A stretch of 55,136 bases of DNA, taken from NCBI RefSeq assembly GCF_029338575.1, contig NZ_CP119995.1:1-55136 (forward strand). Direction: 5' to 3'. Position numbers and translations under genes: made by a program. The number at the start of each line of letters is the position of its first letter. The stretch's first letter is position 1. The notes below the pieces were generated by a model that searched no databases, was not told the DNA's origin, and saw only the letters and a program-made list of their open reading frames with translations. Below are positions 10,887-21,657 of this stretch, one piece after another. The stretch comes from Halomarina halobia. Lineage in GTDB: Archaea > Halobacteriota > Halobacteria > Halobacteriales > Haloarculaceae.

Positions 10887-11429
10887 ATGACCGACGCATC
10901 TCCCACCACCGACACCCCCGAGACCGACAGTAGTGACGCTGACAGCGACGTGATCGTGTTAGGCGCGCCCACGGCGTTCGCCACGATCGGCGACCCGACG
11001 GACCCCGACGGTGAGCGCCTGATCGAACTCCCCGAGCCCGACCCAGGCGAGGACGTCCGACGGTTCGAACTCCCCGCGGCTCAAGCGGATGCTGCCCATG
11101 CCCTGCTACGAAAGCACCCTCGCGTCACCGTGCTCTCGAATCCGACCGAGCGCGATCTCTCGAACGTCAAATCCCGCATGGACCTCGAGAAGGAGTGGCA
11201 GGAACAACAGGCGCGCAAGCACCAGCGCCGCCGTGAGAAGCAGGGACGGCACGACCCGGCGGAAGACCGCCCGGCCAACCGGTGGAAACTGATGGTCAAC
11301 GCGATCTATGATCGGCTGGTTGCGGCGGGAGACGAGGAGGCAGCGGCGCGCCTGCGGGACACGCATCCGCTACGAACGCAAAAGCAACTGGCCGACCGCC
11401 TGGCGGTCGACTTGGAGGAAGAGGGGTAG
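10887..11429 (+). CDS. orfB, copy 2 (180 aa)
   Basis: Intact. Confidence 0.74.
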   Translation: MTDASPTTDTPETDSSDADSDVIVLGAPTAFATIGDPTDPDGERLIELPEPDPGEDVRRFELPAAQADAAHALLRKHPRVTVLSNPTERDLSNVKSRMDLEKEWQEQQARKHQRRREKQGRHDPAEDRPANRWKLMVNAIYDRLVAAGDEEAAARLRDTHPLRTQKQLADRLAVDLEEEG

Positions 11430-11434
11430 CCGGC

Positions 11435-11929
11435 GTGGCGTCCCCCTCTTCCTCCTCGCCGGCTTCGTCCGGTTCGTCTGCCTCGTCTGCTGCGGCGCTC
11501 GGAGTTGTAGAGGGTAGTACTGAGCCCGATTATTCGAGCGTTGACCTCCCCTCGAAAGCCCGGACGGAGTACAGTTACGTCGAACGGCGCGCCGAATTGC
11601 TACAACTCGTCGAAGAGGCGGGCCACCCCGCCGCACTCAACCAGACGGAACTCGCCGAGGACTACGGCGTGAGCCAACAGCAGATTAGCAAGGACTTCGC
11701 CCGGATCGCCCGCCACGTTCACGCTCGGCTCGTCGATCGTGACCGACGGGCGTTCACCGTCGAGGCCGTGGTGTCCCGTGCGATCCGGGGGCTCCTCGAT
11801 AACGAAGAGTATCGGAAGGCGGCGAAGACAGCGATGGACTACGACGAGTGGATCACCGAGTTCCACGATCTCGACGTGTTGGCCGACCGCCTCGAGCGCC
11901 TCGAAGCACAGCAGGAGGGCCAGCGGTGA
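11435..11929 (+). CDS. orfC, copy 2: HTH protein (164 aa)
   Basis: Intact, including the C-terminal helix lost from the copy 1 frame. Confidence 0.8.
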   Translation: MASPSSSSPASSGSSASSAAALGVVEGSTEPDYSSVDLPSKARTEYSYVERRAELLQLVEEAGHPAALNQTELAEDYGVSQQQISKDFARIARHVHARLVDRDRRAFTVEAVVSRAIRGLLDNEEYRKAAKTAMDYDEWITEFHDLDVLADRLERLEAQQEGQR

Positions 11930-12423
11930 CCCGCCGGTCGAAACGCGGCCTCGAGAAGCGCCTCGACCAGCTCGAAGACCAGTCAGAGCAGACGCCGGAG
12001 CTCTGTTTAGTATACACCCCGCTCTCAGTGTCCGACCCTCTCAGCACTGCAATACAGACGGATTGGCACGCCCAATGTGCTCGTGGGAACGCTCCGGGGT
12101 TCCTCATTATGACGTCCGGGGTGATCGCGGAGTTCCGCGGCCGGCTCTCCCGCGCGTTGTACGATCTCCGAGCCGAGACGGGGGTGTACATCCCGCAACC
12201 GACGTTCCTCGAGTTTCTCCACGGTCGGGTGGAGGGAGACGTCCCGCTTGGCGACGAGGGTGTCCGTGCATTCTTCGAGCAAGCGGCCATCACGGCAGAC
12301 CACGTTGATCGCGTCTGGGATCGGACGGTCATGGCAGCGTCGCCGGACTATCCAGCGTATGGTCCGCTCGCCGGCGCCTCCGGCCACGATTCCGACCGTT
12401 CGATCGTGGAGGGGGGAGCATGA
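11926..12423 (+). CDS. orfD, copy 2 (165 aa)
   Basis: Intact with the six-G run and proper stop. Confidence 0.75.
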   Translation: MTRRSKRGLEKRLDQLEDQSEQTPELCLVYTPLSVSDPLSTAIQTDWHAQCARGNAPGFLIMTSGVIAEFRGRLSRALYDLRAETGVYIPQPTFLEFLHGRVEGDVPLGDEGVRAFFEQAAITADHVDRVWDRTVMAASPDYPAYGPLAGASGHDSDRSIVEGGA

Positions 12424-12629
12424 CGCGCCGATCGAAACGCACCCTCGAGAAGCGCCTCGACACGCTCGAGCCGTCCCACCCCGACGAGGAACGGATCTTC
12501 GTCGCGATCATCGGTGGCGACGACGACGCCCCGACCGGGTGGCTCTCGCCGGCGGAGTACGAGCGCCACTACGGCGACCTGCCGGAGAGCGAGTTTACGT
12601 ACAGGATCAATCCAGGTGATCGGGAGTGA
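12420..12629 (+). CDS. orfE, copy 2 (69 aa)
   Basis: Intact, ATGA overlap with orfD. Confidence 0.75.
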   Translation: MTRRSKRTLEKRLDTLEPSHPDEERIFVAIIGGDDDAPTGWLSPAEYERHYGDLPESEFTYRINPGDRE

Positions 12630-12886
12630 CCCGCCGATCGAAACGTGACCTCGATCGGCGGCTTGACGCGCTCGAGCCGTCCCACCCCGACGAGGAACGG
12701 ATCTTTGTTGTCAGGATCGGGGGCGATCCTGAAACACCGAGTGGCTGGATGTCACCGGCGGAGTACGACCGCTACTACGGGCCAGAGGGCGAATTCACCT
12801 CTGATTCCGGTCTCACGATCGAGCCTCCCGCGACGTCGACGTGGCACGACGGCTCAGCCCCCCGAGGACTCCAAGACCGCCGGTGA
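12626..12886 (+). CDS. orfF, copy 2 (86 aa)
   Basis: Intact, GTGA overlap with orfE. Confidence 0.75.
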   Translation: MTRRSKRDLDRRLDALEPSHPDEERIFVVRIGGDPETPSGWMSPAEYDRYYGPEGEFTSDSGLTIEPPATSTWHDGSAPRGLQDRR

Positions 12887-12901
12887 TAGATAATCAAGCA
12901 C

Positions 12902-13117
12902 ATGTCCAGCAAACGCGATCTTGAGCGGCGCATCGACGCCCTGGAATCGCCCGAACTCGCCGACGGTATCGACTCCGATCTCCCCGACTACGGTGGGTTC
13001 GACGTCATCTATGGCGACGAGGAGCGAGACGACACCGCAGAGGGCTACACGCTGGTGGCGGACGGCCAGTCACGCAGAGGCACGGCGTGGGAAATTTGGG
13101 CCCCTCCCGCCGATTGA
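12902..13117 (+). CDS. orfG, copy 2 (71 aa)
   Basis: Intact; followed by the same palindrome-bearing gap (13118-13660). Confidence 0.7.
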   Translation: MSSKRDLERRIDALESPELADGIDSDLPDYGGFDVIYGDEERDDTAEGYTLVADGQSRRGTAWEIWAPPAD

Positions 13118-13660
13118 AGCGGCCGACACGAGCGACTGACGAAGCAGCACCCCGCCCCGGCGGCGGCGAGGTGCGCGGACACAGGTGGGGATTGAAGGAT
13201 CACCGCGTCAGTGGCATGCCACTGTTACACCCTCCCCCGGACGACTGGCCCGGGGGACCGGTCTGCGCTGCACGACTCGGAAGCTACCGGGCCGGTCTCG
13301 CGCCTCGACGACGCACACCGGCCGCGGTGCGTCGCGTCATCGGCATCCGTACGCAAGCGCGGCAGCTGCCACGCTCCCCCGTCGCTCGTTAACTCATTGA
13401 TAATTGGTTGTATATAGCACGCCTCCGGTATAGTGATTTCGTGAGTATCTGAGTAACAAGATGTGCTGTCGTCGGGCTCCGAGTGGTATTGTCCTGCGTC
13501 TCCAGCAGCTCCGGTTAGCACCGGCTTATGCCGGATAATTCGGTAACTTACAATGTCACTGTAGCGTGGATGATCGGCCGTCGCTGACTGTGAGTAAGGG
13601 TCGGTGACGCCGCAGAAAAGGTCATACCTATAGAGGCGGGGGACGGCCCCCGCGCTTTCG

Positions 13661-13801
13661 TTAGGACTGTTCGGCCGAGCGACAGTCGGGACAGAGCGCC
13701 CGCCGGAGCGTCTCGCCCTCGACGCGCACGCGGCGGACGTCCTCCTTGATCTCGCCGCAGGCGTCGCACGCCTTGAACATCACGCTCGCCCCCGTCCCCA
13801 T
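13661..13801 (-). CDS. orfH, copy 2 (46 aa)
   Basis: Intact. Confidence 0.74.
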   Translation of the reverse strand: MGTGASVMFKACDACGEIKEDVRRVRVEGETLRRALCPDCRSAEQS

Positions 13802-13802
13802 G

Positions 13803-14390
13803 TCACGCTCCCTCATTGGTCTCGGTCGGACAATCGGCCGCGTGGAGGAGAGCGTTCCGGCCGCCGAGTGACATGAGCAGCTCGCGCCCGCAGCCGTCGC
13901 AGCGGACGTAGCGCTGTCCGCCCTCTGCGGGCGGCTCGACGTGGTACGTGTACTCACCCTCACCCTCGTCCTCGCCCTCGAGGACCTCGCCGTCATCGCC
14001 GGCGACGATGAGCCCGCCGTCCGTCGCGACGGCCGGATCCTGCTCGTCGTCGCCCGTCGCTCGGTCCACGTCCTCGAGCGCCTCGACCAGCAGCGGATCC
14101 ATCGCGTCGCGGTCGGCGTCCGCGGGGACGTCGCGAGCGCCCGTCTCGAAGGCCACCCGGCGGGCGTGCTTGCACGTGACGCCGCGGTACTCGTGGTCCG
14201 GACAGGTGCACGCGCCGGTGCGTGCGTCGACCGTGTACTCGTCGCCGCCCTCGCCGTACACGAGGTAGAGGTCGGGGGCGTCCTCGACCACCAGCAGGTA
14301 GTGCGTGAGGGCGCGCACATCGCGCGGGTCAAGCTCCAGGTCGAGGTCATTGTCGGTACGTTCTTCTGCCGCAGTCTCGTGTGTCGTCAT
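13803..14390 (-). CDS. orfI, copy 2: SWIM zinc-finger protein
   Basis: Intact, 195 residues. Confidence 0.85.
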   Translation of the reverse strand: MTTHETAAEERTDNDLDLELDPRDVRALTHYLLVVEDAPDLYLVYGEGGDEYTVDARTGACTCPDHEYRGVTCKHARRVAFETGARDVPADADRDAMDPLLVEALEDVDRATGDDEQDPAVATDGGLIVAGDDGEVLEGEDEGEGEYTYHVEPPAEGGQRYVRCDGCGRELLMSLGGRNALLHAADCPTETNEGA

Positions 14391-14503
14391 GGGTGTTACC
14401 GTGCAAGACACCCCAGCCCGCGCGGTGTGACGCGCGGGCGTTTCCTCCTATCGAGTGAAACGCCCCGAGGGACCGGTCTGTCTCTACCTATAGCTACTAC
14501 GTG

Positions 14504-14584
14504 GAGTAACATAAAGATTACTCTCTGGAGTAGCGATACTCCAAAGGGTAATGTTTATCGCGGAGGAAACCGCATAGAGTAATG
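14504..14584. promoter_or_regulatory. GAGTA half-site control region, copy 2
   Basis: Inverted repeats at 14504-14523 and 14526-14543; TATA-like box at 14554-14559. Confidence 0.62.
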
Positions 14585-14585
14585 T

Positions 14586-14828
14586 ATGCCAGCACCGAAC
14601 CCGTCCGCCATGCCGGAAAAGACCTACCGCGCCCTGCTCACCGACCGTGAGATAGAGATTCTCGCGGGGGACGCGGACGTCTCGGACAGTTACCGATACC
14701 GTGTCGTCGCCCGCGTTCGAGACAAGATCGAACGGATCGGCGAGGTTGACCTCCCCATCCTCGACGAGCACCACCCCACGCTCGGCGATGAACTTCGGGA
14801 GGCCGTCTGTGAGGACGACGATGGGTAA
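14586..14828 (+). CDS. orfJ, copy 2 (80 aa)
   Basis: Intact. Confidence 0.75.
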   Translation: MPAPNPSAMPEKTYRALLTDREIEILAGDADVSDSYRYRVVARVRDKIERIGEVDLPILDEHHPTLGDELREAVCEDDDG

Positions 14829-15117
14829 CGACAATGTCGCCGAGGCGGTTGAGCGGCTTTTCGACGCGCTCGAAGACCTGAACCGTGTGCACGGCCAACG
14901 GGAGGAATTGGCGTCTCGGGACATAGAAGCGCTCGCTGAGAAGCGTATCGGCGAGGATGTGAATTTGTCCGACGTGTATGCACCACCGGACGATGGACAA
15001 CTTTGGATGGCACTTCGTCACGTCGACGCCGCCCGGGAGGCAATTGCGCAAGAACTCGAGGAAATATCTCCTCGGCTCGCTAAGCAGGGTCTACACGAAG
15101 ACCGCGCCGACGAGTGA
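14821..15117 (+). CDS. orfK, copy 2 (98 aa)
   Basis: Intact. Confidence 0.75.
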   Translation: MGNDNVAEAVERLFDALEDLNRVHGQREELASRDIEALAEKRIGEDVNLSDVYAPPDDGQLWMALRHVDAAREAIAQELEEISPRLAKQGLHEDRADE

Positions 15118-15118
15118 G

Positions 15119-15511
15119 ATGCCAGACGATGCCCCCCGAGAGTATGATAAAGCGTTCACGACGCCGCTCGAGTACCGCGTGCGCCGCCGGCTCGGGATCG
15201 ACGTCGAGCGTGGACAGGTGCGGCGGTTCGTCGTGCAACTTGAGTACCTGCTCGATCCTGACCGCGAGGAGTGGGCGACGGTCGTCCGCTACGATCACGA
15301 CGCCGACGGGAGTGCTGAAGCGACGCACGACGTTACCGAAGAGGGGCTGCATATCGACGTCTACCGCGAGGGGGAGAAAATCGACAGTCACGAACTGACG
15401 CCGCCGCTCCCGGCGAACGTCGCGCTCGATGCCGCCGAAGACCACTTAACTGAGCACATGGAAGGATACATACGGAGATTTGAACAATGGCACGGGATCA
15501 CGAGCCGGTAA
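15119..15511 (+). CDS. orfL, copy 2 (130 aa)
   Basis: Intact, with the C-terminus that copy 1 loses. Confidence 0.75.
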   Translation: MPDDAPREYDKAFTTPLEYRVRRRLGIDVERGQVRRFVVQLEYLLDPDREEWATVVRYDHDADGSAEATHDVTEEGLHIDVYREGEKIDSHELTPPLPANVALDAAEDHLTEHMEGYIRRFEQWHGITSR

Positions 15512-15663
15512 CGGACGCCGAGATCGAGGCGGTTCGCGACGCGATGCGTGAGCAGCGTGATGAGATTCGCGACTACCTCAAAGGCGAAGGCGTCGACGTC
15601 CGGGCGTGGGAGCGCGGGCGGGCGCCCTCCCGTGCGGATCGCGAGTCGGCTGACTCCGACTGA
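15487..15663 (+). CDS. orfM, copy 2 (58 aa)
   Basis: Intact. Confidence 0.6.
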   Translation: MARDHEPVTDAEIEAVRDAMREQRDEIRDYLKGEGVDVRAWERGRAPSRADRESADSD

Positions 15664-15705
15664 GTCTGCAGGGGAGACAGTGAACTACCCCACCCTACCG
15701 CTCGC

Positions 15706-15954
15706 CTAACGGATCCCTTCTGCGGAGACCAGCTCACCGCTGTCGGTCGTCGTGATGAATCCCTGCTCGAGCGCCTGCTCGATCGCCGCGTCTACCTGTG
15801 CCGGGGAGTGGCGGTTTCGGTGGGTCAGGATCTGCCCGACGCGGAACGGCTCGATACTGACCGGCTGTGGCCCGCCCGTGTTGTACTCGACGACTCGGGC
15901 CACCTTCGCGGCGAGAGCATCCCGGTCGGTCTCCCGCTCACCGTCGTTGTGCAT
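15706..15954 (-). CDS. orfN, copy 2 (82 aa)
   Basis: Intact. Confidence 0.7.
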   Translation of the reverse strand: MHNDGERETDRDALAAKVARVVEYNTGGPQPVSIEPFRVGQILTHRNRHSPAQVDAAIEQALEQGFITTTDSGELVSAEGIR

Positions 15955-16781
15955 ACCGGCGGTTCGGTCCCCACGAACACGACCGTTCCGCCCGTCGGAT
16001 CACGAACGTATTCGGATCCGGCTCGACCCCCACAGCCGGCACAGCGAAGGACCAGCGGAGCGCGGGTCCCAGTCCGCGCGGAGCGGCCGGAAGCGGGGGC
16101 TTGCCCCCCGACCCGGAAGCCTGAGCGTTACCCCCGACCGGAGGGAGGGGGGCGTCCGGCGGTGGCGGTGACGGTGCGGTGCGGTGCGATGCGGTGGCGG
16201 TCGTCTCGCCGCTCTCGCGTCGCGTGTCGTGTCGTCGGCCACCGCCTCGACGCCCCGCACACCGCGTTTCTCTCGGACGGCCTTACATAACTACCAGCAA
16301 GAGACGCCGGTATCGTGGGGCCATGATGTGCGATTACTCGGAAATCGCTATACTGCGCCGTGGTGGGGGTGGGTCCACGAGCACAGAGTAGTTCTGTTAT
16401 TTGTGAGGGCGGGCCTGTCCGCCTCGATCAACTCCCGTCGGCGCCGGACGTCCCTGTCCTCGAGCACCGACGACCGGCCTGTCAGTCCCACCCGCGTCAC
16501 GCAGGGCGTCCTCCCGAACGCGTCGCTCTGTCTGTCAGTCCTGAATTCACTTTCACCGTACCGGTGATCTACTTAATACAAGAGGTGTAACAGAAGTGTG
16601 GTGGTAGTACCACAGATGGAAATCAGACGACGACAGCCGGATTCACCACCGAGTGCGGTGGTTCTTAAACTTGCCAGGCCCACCCCACGCCGCCACGAAG
16701 GAGTGAATCCCACCGACGACAGCCGGCCGACTGACCCTCGTTCTCAACACGCCCGGCCGGATCCGGGCTCGTGTCGACGAC
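15955..16781. other. orfN-orfO gap, copy 2
   Basis: Same content as 32307-33133, including inverted repeats at 16601-16613 and 16645-16662 before the mobilization operon and the GACGC deletion edge at 16303-16307. Confidence 0.55.
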
Positions 16782-16808
16782 GTGACCTCCCGGAGGTGTC
16801 GCTCCCCC

Positions 16809-17339
16809 GTGGCGCGTGACCAGCGGCTCACGCTCTACGTGGGGAAGGGCGAGAAGGGTCAGATCGAAGAGGAGGCCGACGAGCGCGACCTGAGCGTCTC
16901 GGAGTACCTCTACCGCCTCGTCCAAAAGCAACGCCAGAGCGAGGCCGCAGAGCGCCTGATCGAGGAGAGCGAGGCGGAGCGGCACATCGAGCAGCTGCTC
17001 GCCGACGGCCGTGACGAACTCGTGGCGGTGGCCGACGACGTCCGCGACCTCTCCGCCCGGGGGAACGTGTACGCGATCGCTCTGTGGGAGCTTCTGAAAA
17101 CGGAGCATCCCGACACGGAACGCCGGGAGGCACTCTCGACGGCGGCGCGGCGGCTTCGCATCCCCGTCGAGGAGCACCCTGACCTCCACCCCGCCGACGT
17201 GGACACCGATGGAGACGCCGATAGAGACGACGGCGGAGACGTCGACGAGGAGGGAGCCAGCGAGGGCTCCGGCTTCGGCGCGCTCCGTGATACCGATTCG
17301 GGGAGCGGTGGCGGTGAGGGGGGAGGTGACGAGTTGTGA
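16809..17339 (+). CDS. orfO, copy 2: RHH relaxosome-type protein (176 aa)
   Basis: Intact; alternative GTG at 16782. Confidence 0.75.
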   Translation: MARDQRLTLYVGKGEKGQIEEEADERDLSVSEYLYRLVQKQRQSEAAERLIEESEAERHIEQLLADGRDELVAVADDVRDLSARGNVYAIALWELLKTEHPDTERREALSTAARRLRIPVEEHPDLHPADVDTDGDADRDDGGDVDEEGASEGSGFGALRDTDSGSGGGEGGGDEL

Positions 17340-18028
17340 CGACGTTCTTTCAGACGTCGCATCGCCACGCGGGCTGTGGCGATCTCCTCGCGTATATCGA
17401 GCGCGACGCCCGTGATGACCTCCGGAACCACCGGGGCGAGCCCCTGACTGACGAGCAGCGGGCGGCGATGCTCGCACACTCAGAGCGCCACGAGTTCACG
17501 CGAGATTTCATTCTCTCGCCGGAGAACGGTGAGCGCCTCTCCGACCGCGAACTGTCGCTTCGCACCCGCCAGACCATGCGTGAGTTCCTGGCCGACCGGC
17601 CCAATACCGTGTACGCCTACGGGATCCACCGCGACACCGAGCACCCGCACGTGCACGTCGCGATCGCCGGCTCGCAAAACTCGCTCTACATGGACCTGGA
17701 CGATATTCGCGAGACGCGTGCGCGCGCGGATGAGCACTTCGTCGAGCGGGGGCGCGAGCACACCCTCCGCCGGGACGTCGCTCGTCCCCGGCCAGAACGT
17801 ACGGATCGAGCACCGGAACAGCACCAGCACCAAGAACAGCACCAGCAGCACCAAGCAATGACACACAACATGGACACGAGTGACCCCGACCGGGGAGCCG
17901 ACGCGCTCGAGGCGTCGCTCCTCCGGGCGGAACGACAGCAGCAGGCAGAACAGACCACTGAGTACACGCGAGCGCAGGAGCAGGAGCAAGGCCGCGAGTC
18001 GGAGCACGACCGCGGGCGGGGGGTCTGA
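17336..18028 (+). CDS. orfP, copy 2: relaxase (230 aa)
   Basis: Intact; histidine triad and Y20 present. Confidence 0.8.
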   Translation: MTTFFQTSHRHAGCGDLLAYIERDARDDLRNHRGEPLTDEQRAAMLAHSERHEFTRDFILSPENGERLSDRELSLRTRQTMREFLADRPNTVYAYGIHRDTEHPHVHVAIAGSQNSLYMDLDDIRETRARADEHFVERGREHTLRRDVARPRPERTDRAPEQHQHQEQHQQHQAMTHNMDTSDPDRGADALEASLLRAERQQQAEQTTEYTRAQEQEQGRESEHDRGRGV

Positions 18029-18033
18029 GGGAG

Positions 18034-19725
18034 ATGATGGAACTCGTCACAGACCTCGCCTCGACCGTGCTCACCGTCGCGGCACTCGGCTATCTCGGCG
18101 TGTCCGTATCTGACTTTGGGTTAGGAACGCGATTCAAACCCCGGCTTCGCGAGCGCTGGTGGCGCCTCTCGACGATGCAGCGCCGCGCCCTCCTGGGTGG
18201 CCTGCCCGTCCTCATCTACGTCGCCTGGGGCGCACCAGCGGCCGTCTGGAGCCTCATCCTCATCGGCCTCGTCCTGGGGTGGCGCCGGCTCGCCGCGACC
18301 GTCCGCCGGCTCGTCCGCCGGCAGGCGTTCACGCGCGCCGCTCGCCAGGGGTTCGTCCTTCCGATGGGGGTCGGCCTCACCGGCGGCGGTGCCAGTGGCC
18401 TCGTCGCTCGGGTTGCCGCACTCCCCATTCTCGGCCGGCTCGTCGACCTCACGGCGGCGACGATCGAGCGGCCCACCAGTATGCTCGCGCTCGGCACCAC
18501 CGGCTCCGGCAAGACCGAGGTAGGCAAGACGCTCGTCTGGCAGCTCACCGACGCCCGTCGGGGTGACGAGCCCATCGTCGCCTTCGATTACAAGACTGAC
18601 TACCAGGACTTTCTCCGGGAGGTCTGTGGCGAGGACGCCGTGATCCGCGTCTCCGCGTCGGGGTCGACGCACATCTGGAACGTGTTCCAGGAGGTCGACG
18701 ACGAGCGGGACTACCGCGAGCTGGCCCGGGCGCTCTTCCCCGCCGACGGCGACGGTAGTGCGAAATTCTTCGAGCAGGCCGCGCGTGACGTCTTTCGCGC
18801 CACGTGCGTCGCCCTCGATCGCGAGTACCGCGAGGATCCCGACGTCACGCTGTCGAACGCCCTACTCGCACGCACCTTCCGGGAGTTCTCACGCGAGGAC
18901 CTGTATGAGGCGCTCTCAGAGCACGGCGACATGGCCGCGGCGACGTCCGCGCTCGATCCCGACGGCTCTCGCCAGTCCGTCGGCGTGTACGCCACCGTCC
19001 AGCAGCGCGTCGCTGACGTCTTCGTCGGCGACTTCGCGGGCGAGGCTGCGGCCCGAGCCGACGAAGCTGCGGCTGCGGCTCCAACGCACACCGCCGACGC
19101 GGAGATCTCCATCCGCGAGTACATGCGCAACCCACAGGGGCGCGTGCTCGTCCTCGATTTCCCGCAACGGCAGGGCCAGACCGTCGCGCCCATCTTTCGG
19201 TTCCTGGTGGATCACGCGGCGATGCACGCGCTCGACGACGCCAGTCGGGGGGCGTACTTCATCCTCGACGAAGCGACGCGCATCCCCGGGCTGCGCCGCC
19301 TCGACGACCTCGTGAACCTCGGTCGCGGCCAGCAGGTTCAGGTGCTCTTGACGCTGCAGTCGGTGAGTCAGCTCTTCGCGAACTACGGGAAGGAACGCGG
19401 GACGTCCATCCTCTCGGGGTTGGTCTCGCGCGTGATCCTCCGGCTCGGTGACGAGGCGTCGATCGACTACGCCCGGACGGTCGTCGGCACGGAGTTCAAG
19501 ACCTATACCAAACACGTCGAGAAAGACCACGCCGGCGATTTCTCGGTCACGAAGCGTCGGGAGCTGAAGGAGGAAGAAGAACACGCCTTCGCCCGCGGAG
19601 AGTTCACCCGCTGGAATCCCGGCGTCGGCCTGTTCATCGGCCGCACCGGGTGGCGGTATGGCTACTTCCCCATGTTGGACGATCAGCTCGCCGTCGAGAT
19701 CGACGAGGCGCACGCCCGGACGTAA
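18034..19725 (+). CDS. orfQ, copy 2: VirD4-type coupling ATPase (563 aa)
   Basis: Intact; T6 tract at 19749-19754 follows. Confidence 0.9.
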   Translation: MMELVTDLASTVLTVAALGYLGVSVSDFGLGTRFKPRLRERWWRLSTMQRRALLGGLPVLIYVAWGAPAAVWSLILIGLVLGWRRLAATVRRLVRRQAFTRAARQGFVLPMGVGLTGGGASGLVARVAALPILGRLVDLTAATIERPTSMLALGTTGSGKTEVGKTLVWQLTDARRGDEPIVAFDYKTDYQDFLREVCGEDAVIRVSASGSTHIWNVFQEVDDERDYRELARALFPADGDGSAKFFEQAARDVFRATCVALDREYREDPDVTLSNALLARTFREFSREDLYEALSEHGDMAAATSALDPDGSRQSVGVYATVQQRVADVFVGDFAGEAAARADEAAAAAPTHTADAEISIREYMRNPQGRVLVLDFPQRQGQTVAPIFRFLVDHAAMHALDDASRGAYFILDEATRIPGLRRLDDLVNLGRGQQVQVLLTLQSVSQLFANYGKERGTSILSGLVSRVILRLGDEASIDYARTVVGTEFKTYTKHVEKDHAGDFSVTKRRELKEEEEHAFARGEFTRWNPGVGLFIGRTGWRYGYFPMLDDQLAVEIDEAHART

Positions 19726-19866
19726 GCGAGGACGGGACCGACGCAACGTTTTTTCCGAGGCGTCGCGCGCGCGGGGAGGCGACGGCGGCGCTGTCGGTCG
19801 GTATAGCTATAGCGTGTAGCTATACTCATTCGTCGGCGGGCTGCCCGTCGACGTTCGGCATCGGAT

Positions 19867-19910
19867 CTTAACCAACAACCGCGGACGCCGTCGTGCACGT
19901 GTTGGTTAAG
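19867..19910. repeat. 11-bp inverted repeat, copy 2
   Basis: Arms 19867-19877 and 19900-19910; the companion 9-bp repeat is at 19801-19825. Confidence 0.5.
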
Positions 19911-19935
19911 CCGCGCGCAGGACGCCCCCGTCCCG

Positions 19936-20457
19936 TCACTCGTTGTTCGTGCGCGACGACGACGACCGACTCGAGGAGGAGCGCGACGGCCGCGCCGTCG
20001 AGGCTTCTGCCGCCGCCGCCCGCTCTGTCGCTCCCGCTGATTCTCCGCTCGGTTCCGGCTCCGAGGCGGGCTCTGGCTCCGTGACACGCGCCGCCTCCGA
20101 CGACGACGACGACGAGGGCGAGGACGACGAGGGCATCCCGGTCAGCCACCACTTCGCCCGGGTGACGATCCCCGCCTGTGCCTTCCGCTCGGCGATCGAC
20201 TGCTCGCGCTCGACCGCGCGGACCAACTCGTTCGATGCATCGATCCGTGAGTTCGCTGCAGCAAGCTGTGAGCGGAGTTCATCGGTCTTTCGTCGGAGTG
20301 CGTCACGCTGCTGCGCGAGTTCATCACGCTCTTCAGCGCGCTCGAATATCAGCCGCACAGCCTCCGATTTCCCTCGCTCGCCCTCTTCTGGCTCCTCACG
20401 AACCCGCTTGAGGTACGCCTGGTGACGCTCCTCGAGCGAGGCGGTGATGCGTTCCAT
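19936..20457 (-). CDS. orfR, copy 2: RHH/coiled-coil protein (173 aa)
   Basis: Intact; upstream ATG at 20463 also possible. Confidence 0.75.
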   Translation of the reverse strand: MERITASLEERHQAYLKRVREEPEEGERGKSEAVRLIFERAEERDELAQQRDALRRKTDELRSQLAAANSRIDASNELVRAVEREQSIAERKAQAGIVTRAKWWLTGMPSSSSPSSSSSSEAARVTEPEPASEPEPSGESAGATERAAAAEASTARPSRSSSSRSSSSRTNNE

Positions 20458-21444
20458 ACCCATCGCTTCCACACGCCTGCTGCAAAACGATGCGTCAGAC
20501 GAGCGGCTGACAGCCACCCTGCAGCAGACTGCAGCGCGCGCTGAGTGAAGTGTAGTACCGTTCGTCACGGATTCTACATGGATGCAGCACTCTGTATCGC
20601 AACATACGGTATATGCATCACGCCGGACCGTCCCTTCCCCCGCCTCGTCCACCGGTTCGCCCTCTACACGTCGAGCGCGCGACATACAGGCGGTCGCGCC
20701 CGCCGACCGTCGTACGCGTCACTGCCGACAGACCGGGTTTTGAAAACCACCAGACGGCGCGCGGATAGGTCTTAACGATCAGAGCGCGCTAAGCCCTCAT
20801 AGACAGTAACTCTGTGGTTAACTACCAGAACAACCGAATGACTTACATCGATGCGGTGGCTTCCGTCAGGCAACCCGGAGACAGAAGCTACTGGATCGTC
20901 AGGCAGTCCGGAGACAGGAACCCGCTGCATCGCCGCACCGAGAGAACCACGCGCGGCACAGATGCGAGGAACACACACCACCCTGTAAAAGCGAATAGAC
21001 GTATCTATACAATTCCGCCGAATTGGCGGCTGTCTGTGCCATTTTCCACAACATCTATAGGTGACTGTAGTGTAGAATGGAATAGACACGAGCCACGCCC
21101 GGCCGTGTCCGCAATCGCCAAGCGTCAAGCAATGGTTCGGCCGACGCGCCGCGGGGTTGCAGGTGGACTTAACTCACCCACCATCGAAATGCGCCCCGTG
21201 GCGTTTTACGCCATTCTGAAAAAACAATGAACCAATAGCTACGGCTGGCCTTTTTAGAGACACATTGACACACAGTTGTGTGCTTTTAGCGCATCGTACG
21301 GCTGATCGTTCACGCTGAGAGAGGTACAGGCGCCGGTTGGTCACCGGACAGGGAGTGACACAGCACACAACTATTTATCACTTGAATTCGTAGGGGAGAG
21401 CAACCGACGCGCTTCCGGTGAGTCCCGGAACGGTCGGCCGGACC
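20458..21444. other. orfR-orfS gap, copy 2
   Basis: As in copy 3; direct repeat at 20865-20886 and 20898-20919. Confidence 0.5.
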
Positions 21445-21656
21445 ATGGCGATAACCAACGCCCGCGGAGACGTCGAGGTTTCCGCACACGACAGCGAGGG
21501 ACAGATTAGCAAGCAAGCGTCTCTGAGCGACGCGAGCGCTCCGGAGGGGAGCGGGGGCAAGAGCCGTGTCCGAACGGGAACGAATTTTGCGACGGCGTCG
21601 ACGGCGACCAGCTTCCGTGTTGGGAATGCTTCTGTGCCGTGGAGGTCGGCGAGTAA
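21445..21656 (+). pseudogene. orfS, copy 2, frameshifted into orfT
   Basis: Four G instead of five near 21547. The frame loses the cysteine cluster and reads through orfT to 21882, giving an apparent 145-residue fusion from this ATG. Confidence 0.6.
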
Positions 21657-21657
21657 G